Assembly (NCBI GenBank): GCA_030639305.1
Contig: DAOWCY010000308.1
Span: forward strand, 1-5,841
Length of the DNA stretch: 5,841 nucleotides
Reading direction: 5' to 3'
Source: JAGLQA01 sp023135565
Lineage (GTDB): Bacteria > Acidobacteriota > Aminicenantia > UBA2199
The notes under the pieces were generated by a model, which saw nothing but the letters and a program-made list of their open reading frames with translations, did not search any database and was not told where the DNA came from. The position numbers were made by a program, and so were the translations under genes. This document shows, one piece after another, positions 5,507 through 5,841 of this stretch (the first letter of the stretch is position 1; each line of letters begins with the position of its first letter).

Positions 5507-5600
5507 GCCTCCGGCGGAGGTGCGGCGCACCCGGCCAATTAGCCTCCGGCGGCCAAACTTTTGAAAAAGTTTGATCAAAACTTTTGTTGAGCCGCTTTGC
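5507..5600 (-). repeat. Dispersed repeat, copy C (core 5551-5585)
   Basis: The 35-base core is identical to copy A. The left flank CCTCCGGCGG occurs twice (5509-5518 and 5542-5551), the outer one directly before the mini-ORF start. The right flank reads GTTGAGCCGC, a diverged form of the ATGAGCGAT found after copies A and B. It lies between the stop of the unrecognised upstream gene (5612) and the ATPase gene, in the same orientation as the other two copies. Confidence 0.85.
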
Positions 5601-5611
5601 AGCAATTTTGC

Positions 5612-5709
5612 TTACCTTCTTTTTTGTTGCATGTTAGCGAAAAATTGTACGAATTTTTCGTGGGGCACGGATACGCACAAGCGGACAAATTTCCCGGCTT
5701 CTTCTATAA
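5612..5709 (-). pseudogene. 3' remnant of an unrecognised gene, cut by the insertion sequence
   Basis: On the minus strand a frame enters from the IS end and runs about 33 codons to TAA at 5614-5612, with the tail FVRLCVSVPHEKFVQFFANM then QQKRR. The amphipathic, charged make-up and stop just before the intergenic repeat look like a genuine protein C-terminus. Going upstream, the same frame meets a stop (TAA, 5720-5718) within what looks like the IS terminus. I do not recognise the family. Without the missing part it is probably inactive, unless the rest lies intact beyond the IS. The + strand reading of the same bases is also open but has no start or family resemblance. Confidence 0.5.
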
Positions 5710-5714
5710 TGGAC

Positions 5715-5762
5715 CCTTAAAATTGGACAGTTAGTTAAGCTTTTTTTAAACCAATTTTAAGG
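5715..5762 (+). promoter_or_regulatory. Inverted repeat covering the transposase ribosome binding site
   Basis: CCTTAAAATTGG (5715-5726) and CCAATTTTAAGG (5751-5762) are a perfect 12-base inverted repeat with a 24-base loop. The right arm includes the first four bases of the AAGGAG ribosome binding site (5759-5764). A transcript entering from outside the IS could fold and hide this site, whereas one starting inside the loop could not. Confidence 0.55.
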
Positions 5763-5770
5763 AGTAAAAA

Positions 5771-5841
5771 ATGAATCAAGAAAGAAGTAGAGACTTAGAA
5801 AAAACCAAATGGCGTGTGTTATCACACATATTTGAAGGGGC
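5771..5841 (+). CDS. Transposase N-terminus (partial, possibly ISNCY type)
   Basis: An ATG at 5771, six bases after AAGGAG (5759-5764), opens 23 codons, MNQERSRDLEKTKWRVLSHI then FEG, and runs off the window. The opening 'MNQER..DLEK....L..I.EG' resembles the beginning of ISNCY-type transposases, where a helix-turn-helix region follows directly. Too little is present to see any catalytic residue. The IS-like terminus upstream and the broken gene beside it support a mobile element. The family assignment is tentative. Confidence 0.55.
   Translation, partial: MNQERSRDLEKTKWRVLSHIFEG

Larger units (their letters stand above)
5710..5841 (+). mobile_element. Left end of an insertion sequence (partial)
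   Basis: The stretch beginning TGGACCCTTAAAATTGGACAG (from about 5710, shown here to 5730) looks like an IS terminus. It is followed by a short non-coding lead and a transposase-like start at 5771. The other end and any target duplication lie outside the window, so the exact boundary is an estimate, supported by the neighbouring reading frame breaking down here. Confidence 0.55.

Noticed and set aside
5638..5660. Hairpin CGAAAAATT-GTACG-AATTTTTCG
   Set aside because: Perfect 9-base stem, but AT-rich and inside the coding-like remnant ending at 5612, so not a convincing terminator or regulatory site.
1..5841. CRISPR array, tRNA or rRNA gene
   Set aside because: The three repeat copies are kilobases apart with no regular spacers, and no cloverleaf or rRNA-like stretch was seen on either strand.

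Overview
The window (about 5.8 kb, mixed GC content) looks like an accessory segment of a bacterial chromosome. Gene starts carry GGAGG-type ribosome binding sites. The gene types (Rpn-family nuclease, UPF0175/PIN toxin-antitoxin remnant, archaeal-type ATPase fused to a nuclease domain, serpin, insertion sequence) are the sort seen in repeat-rich genomes of anaerobic bacteria such as Peptococcaceae or sulfate reducers. The phylum cannot be fixed from the sequence, and this assignment is inference only.

Layout from left to right. Positions 1-132 hold the 3' end of an Rpn-type nuclease gene (+ strand). A perfect palindrome at 175-192 then separates it from a convergent minus-strand pair: an exported serpin (2445-1234) followed by an exported HExxH...E metallopeptidase-like protein (1127-255). 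A 353-base gene-free stretch (2446-2798) is packed with small GC-rich hairpins and one copy of a repeat. It ends in a near-consensus sigma70-type promoter for a UPF0175 antitoxin gene (2799-3032, + strand). The overlapping PIN toxin gene keeps only its first ~19 codons, then runs into the end of a convergent flavodoxin gene. On the minus strand, an ATPase/nuclease gene (5439-3679) and an exported flavodoxin-like gene (3667-3083) lie 11 bases apart and probably form one transcription unit. At the right edge, the 3' end of an unrecognised minus-strand gene (5612-~5709) appears to be cut by an insertion sequence, whose transposase starts at 5771 and leaves the window.

The most notable non-coding structure is a repeat with a core of about 35 bases, present three times (1161-1195, 2592-2626, 5551-5585). 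All three copies share one orientation, and each lies just upstream of a minus-strand gene (peptidase, serpin, ATPase). Each copy is followed within about 35-85 bases by an ATGAAAAAA start: once the real peptidase start, and twice a 10- to 16-codon mini-ORF ahead of the real gene.

I see no evidence for one integrated new system. The serpin-peptidase pair and the flavodoxin carry export signals and probably act outside the cytoplasm. The ATPase-nuclease, the toxin-antitoxin remnant and the IS are typical of a turnover-prone genome region.
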